Of a stretch of DNA of 64,000 nucleotides, positions 62,167 to 64,000 are shown one piece after another (the first letter of the stretch is position 1; each line of letters begins with the position of its first letter). This DNA is from Prevotella sp. P2-180. GTDB taxonomy: Bacteria > Bacteroidota > Bacteroidia > Bacteroidales > Bacteroidaceae. A program made the position numbers and the translations under genes. The notes beneath the pieces were generated by a model. The model was not told the DNA's origin and made no database searches. It saw only the letters and a list, made by a program, of their open reading frames with translations. The DNA lies in NCBI RefSeq assembly GCF_002251435.1, contig NZ_NPJI01000013.1, forward strand, positions 124,001 through 188,000, given 5' to 3'.

Positions 62167-62918
62167 TGCATATAATAAAGTCTTTTGTCCTTGTCCATTT
62201 TCTCTATGGCATATCTGAGTGTGGTGCGGTGCATCTCGTGAGCATGCTTATCAAGGTAGGCTTCAAGAGTTGGCATGTCTCGCTTGCCCACCTCGCGCAG
62301 CATCCATCCCACAGCCTTGTGGATGAGGTCGTGGGGATGGGAGAGGAGAAGGGTTGCAAGCCTTAGGGTGTCGTCGTATTGGTCGGCACGGATGAGCATC
62401 CAGCATGTCACCATGGCGATGCGCTGTTCCCATAGGTTGGTGCTTGCCGCAAGGCGATAGAGCACTTGTCGGTCGGGCATGTTGCCGTTGGTTTGTGGAT
62501 AAAGCAGCCATTTGCCGAGAATCTTCGGGCACGACATATCCACAAGATCCCAGTTGTTGGCTCTTCGGGCATGACGCAGATAGAATCGAGCTATCTCCTC
62601 GCGTCGTTCGGCATTTGCCGTAGGCACTTGTCGCGCCTTTGGCAGGGCAGCCTTCATCTCCTCCACAAGAAGCAGAAAACCGCATAGTCTAACCTCGTGC
62701 CATTCGGATTTCAGCAGAATGTCAATCTCGGAGAGCGGAACCCTCAATTTCGCTTCCTTTACAACGATACGTGTGTCGGGCACCTTAATACCGATAAACC
62801 TGTCGCCTTCGCCGTATTCACCCTTTCCGGTCTTAAAGAAGCGCATGAGGTTTTCCCTCTGCCATTCATCGCCCATGGAGAGGAGTGTGGATATAATGTC
62901 ATTAGCCGTTACAATCAT
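62163..62918 (-). CDS. DNA alkylation repair protein (AlkD-like)
   Basis: A 251-residue all-helical HEAT-like repeat protein of the AlkD family, which removes bulky alkylated bases: ENLMRFFKTGKGEYGEGDRF, IGIKVPDTRIVVKEA, LKSEWHEVRLCGFLLLVEEM, NNWDLVDMSCPKILGKWL, LWEQRIAMVTCWMLIRADQY and a conserved HDLIHKAVGWMLREVGKRD. Catalytically important tryptophan and aspartate positions (NWDLVD) are present. The start at 62918 (MIVTANDIIS) fits the promoter element TACTTTTG at 62957-62950; a frame to 62945 is open but less likely. Followed by the Gate-domain gene with overlap. Confidence 0.9.
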   Translation of the reverse strand: MIVTANDIISTLLSMGDEWQRENLMRFFKTGKGEYGEGDRFIGIKVPDTRIVVKEAKLRVPLSEIDILLKSEWHEVRLCGFLLLVEEMKAALPKARQVPTANAERREEIARFYLRHARRANNWDLVDMSCPKILGKWLLYPQTNGNMPDRQVLYRLAASTNLWEQRIAMVTCWMLIRADQYDDTLRLATLLLSHPHDLIHKAVGWMLREVGKRDMPTLEAYLDKHAHEMHRTTLRYAIEKMDKDKRLYYMQ

Positions 62919-62949
62919 AAATAATATATTACTGTTGAAAGTCAAATTG

Positions 62950-62957
62950 CAAAAGTA
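62950..62957 (-). promoter_or_regulatory. -7 promoter element of the alkylation repair gene
   Basis: TACTTTTG on the minus strand, 31 bp before the ATG at 62918. Confidence 0.55.
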
Positions 62958-62975
62958 AGGAAAAATCTTACTGTG

Positions 62976-64000
62976 TTACCTAAGGTATTTATCGAAGAAG
63001 TCGAGGACATACAGTTGCGACTTTTTACCGCAATTGTGAGGCATCTCCCACAACTCAGTGACGAGACGGTCTCTGCAGCCCTGACTATCCCATGTGTCGT
63101 GCATTATCTGGAAAGCCTTCTTCACTCCTGCCACGGGGAAAAGCTTGTCTTGTGAGCCGTTGATGAAGAGCATGGGCTTTGGACAAGCTATACTTGCCAC
63201 GTGAGGATAATCAAGCCAGCGGCGCAAGCCAGGAAAACAATTTGCGAACCCGCCGTTCTCTGTCCGGGCATATTTGAACGACATCTGCTCGTCAGTGGTC
63301 ACCATCCAACATACAGCCGCCCCAGCCTTTATGCGATCACTGAGTGCGGAGAGCATCCATGCGCGATAGGCACCCATCGACCAACCTGTGCACCCAATCC
63401 TTCGACTGTCGACCTCAGGTATCGATGCAAGGTAGTCGGTTGCGGTAATGTCGTCGTATGTCATCCACGCACAGAGGTCGATGCCATACATCATCATGTT
63501 GCCGGCAATCATGTCGTATTTATCACGTCGTGGTCCTTCCTTTTGTCCACGTTCTCCCCACATGGGAGCATCTGTTGATAGCACTATATATCCGTGACGG
63601 GCGAGAAAGTCGCCGAAGAACTGTCCTTCGTATCCTCCTGCTGACCAGTTCACCGCATCTTTTATAACGACAGAGTCCTCACAGGCCAATGGGCGAATAG
63701 TTTTTTCTTTGCCAATGAAGAGATGTGCGCCATGGTCGTGAAGTAGATTGATGGCAGGAAAAGGTCCTTTGCCATCGGGAATGAGTATGTATGCCGGCAC
63801 GGTGTAGTACCTTGACAGCTGGATTTCTATCTTTTTTGCCTTATATCCTTCACGTTGTTCCTCAAATAGTACTTTTGCCTTATAGCCGTCAACAGGTGGT
63901 GGAGGCGGCATGAGCATACAGTCAAACACCTTCTTGCGTGCCAAACGTTTCCATTTCTTGAAATTCTTCACTTTACTGTTTCCCCAAGCCATAGGATAGG
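62976..64000 (-). CDS. Alpha/beta hydrolase of the dienelactone hydrolase/acetyl esterase type, 5'-partial
   Basis: At least 338 residues of an alpha/beta hydrolase. FPAINLLHDHGAHLFIGKEK carries the oxyanion region, nucleophile Ser in GCTGWSMGAYRAWML, acid Asp in MLFINGSQDKLFPV and His in LWEMPHNCGKKS, so the triad is complete. Family members act as esterases on decorated glycans, among others. An ATG lies at 63992, but the frame stays open to the edge and the residues before it read like more protein (YPMAWGN), so the true start, perhaps with a signal peptide, is probably outside the window. Confidence 0.82.
   Translation of the reverse strand, partial: YPMAWGNSKVKNFKKWKRLARKKVFDCMLMPPPPPVDGYKAKVLFEEQREGYKAKKIEIQLSRYYTVPAYILIPDGKGPFPAINLLHDHGAHLFIGKEKTIRPLACEDSVVIKDAVNWSAGGYEGQFFGDFLARHGYIVLSTDAPMWGERGQKEGPRRDKYDMIAGNMMMYGIDLCAWMTYDDITATDYLASIPEVDSRRIGCTGWSMGAYRAWMLSALSDRIKAGAAVCWMVTTDEQMSFKYARTENGGFANCFPGLRRWLDYPHVASIACPKPMLFINGSQDKLFPVAGVKKAFQIMHDTWDSQGCRDRLVTELWEMPHNCGKKSQLYVLDFFDKYLR

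Overview
The window is a chromosomal stretch of a Bacteroidales bacterium, most likely a Prevotellaceae member (Prevotella/Segatella-like). The evidence is the SusC/SusD/SusE/SusF outer-membrane starch system, lipoproteins with Bacteroidota-style signal peptides, remnants of a hybrid two-component regulator, and repeated use of the Bacteroidota sigma-A -7 element TAnnTTTG just upstream of genes. No rRNA or tRNA gene and no CRISPR array was recognised.

Region by region. (1) 1-1393: divergent housekeeping genes prmC (cut by the left edge) and queH. (2) 1394-6300: an accessory island with a decayed tyrosine integrase, a decayed serine recombinase, two convergent ORF6N-domain genes separated by an array of about 11-bp-phased ACCCTACA words, then a row of minus-strand small modules (ORF6N, a broken two-ORF unit, a YafQ-type toxin-antitoxin pair, an MNT nucleotidyltransferase with a broken HEPN partner). 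These modules are separated by four copies of a 90-100 bp repeat that combines a terminator hairpin with a promoter. (3) 6341-25630: a complete starch/maltooligosaccharide locus: susCDEF on the minus strand; on the plus strand a LacI regulator, an MFS sugar transporter, a CBM20-GH77 4-alpha-glucanotransferase, a GH97 alpha-glucosidase, a pullulanase and a neopullulanase-type GH13. Two nearly identical 16-bp operators, one between susC and lacI and one before the GH77 gene, tie both strands to one regulator. (4) 25848-30063: a PL26 rhamnogalacturonan lyase and a GH105 unsaturated rhamnogalacturonyl hydrolase, probably an operon for the RG-I backbone. (5) 30266-38455: a TolC/HlyD/MacB-like export system preceded by a strong sigma-54-type promoter.

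(6) 38993-45308: two paralogous ECF sigma/anti-sigma modules, one on each strand, around a chimeric two-component relic. (7) 45824-50745: ATPase genes and many relics, including a truncated GH127 joined to a hybrid two-component regulator fragment and a mosaic remnant of the neighbouring ATPase. (8) 50755-57878: a histidine kinase and NtrC-like sigma-54 activator, a third MacB-type permease with its ATPase, and a divergent response regulator/kinase pair sharing two 17-bp palindromes with the ATPase promoter. (9) 57925-64000: a DUF2807 relic, a TonB-dependent receptor, a Gate-domain membrane protein, an AlkD-like repair protein and an alpha/beta hydrolase cut by the right edge.

Two themes stand out. 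The first is dispersed short repeats and palindromes between and even inside genes, in at least four families. The second is relics that still lie near intact copies of their parent genes, which points to ongoing duplication and deletion.
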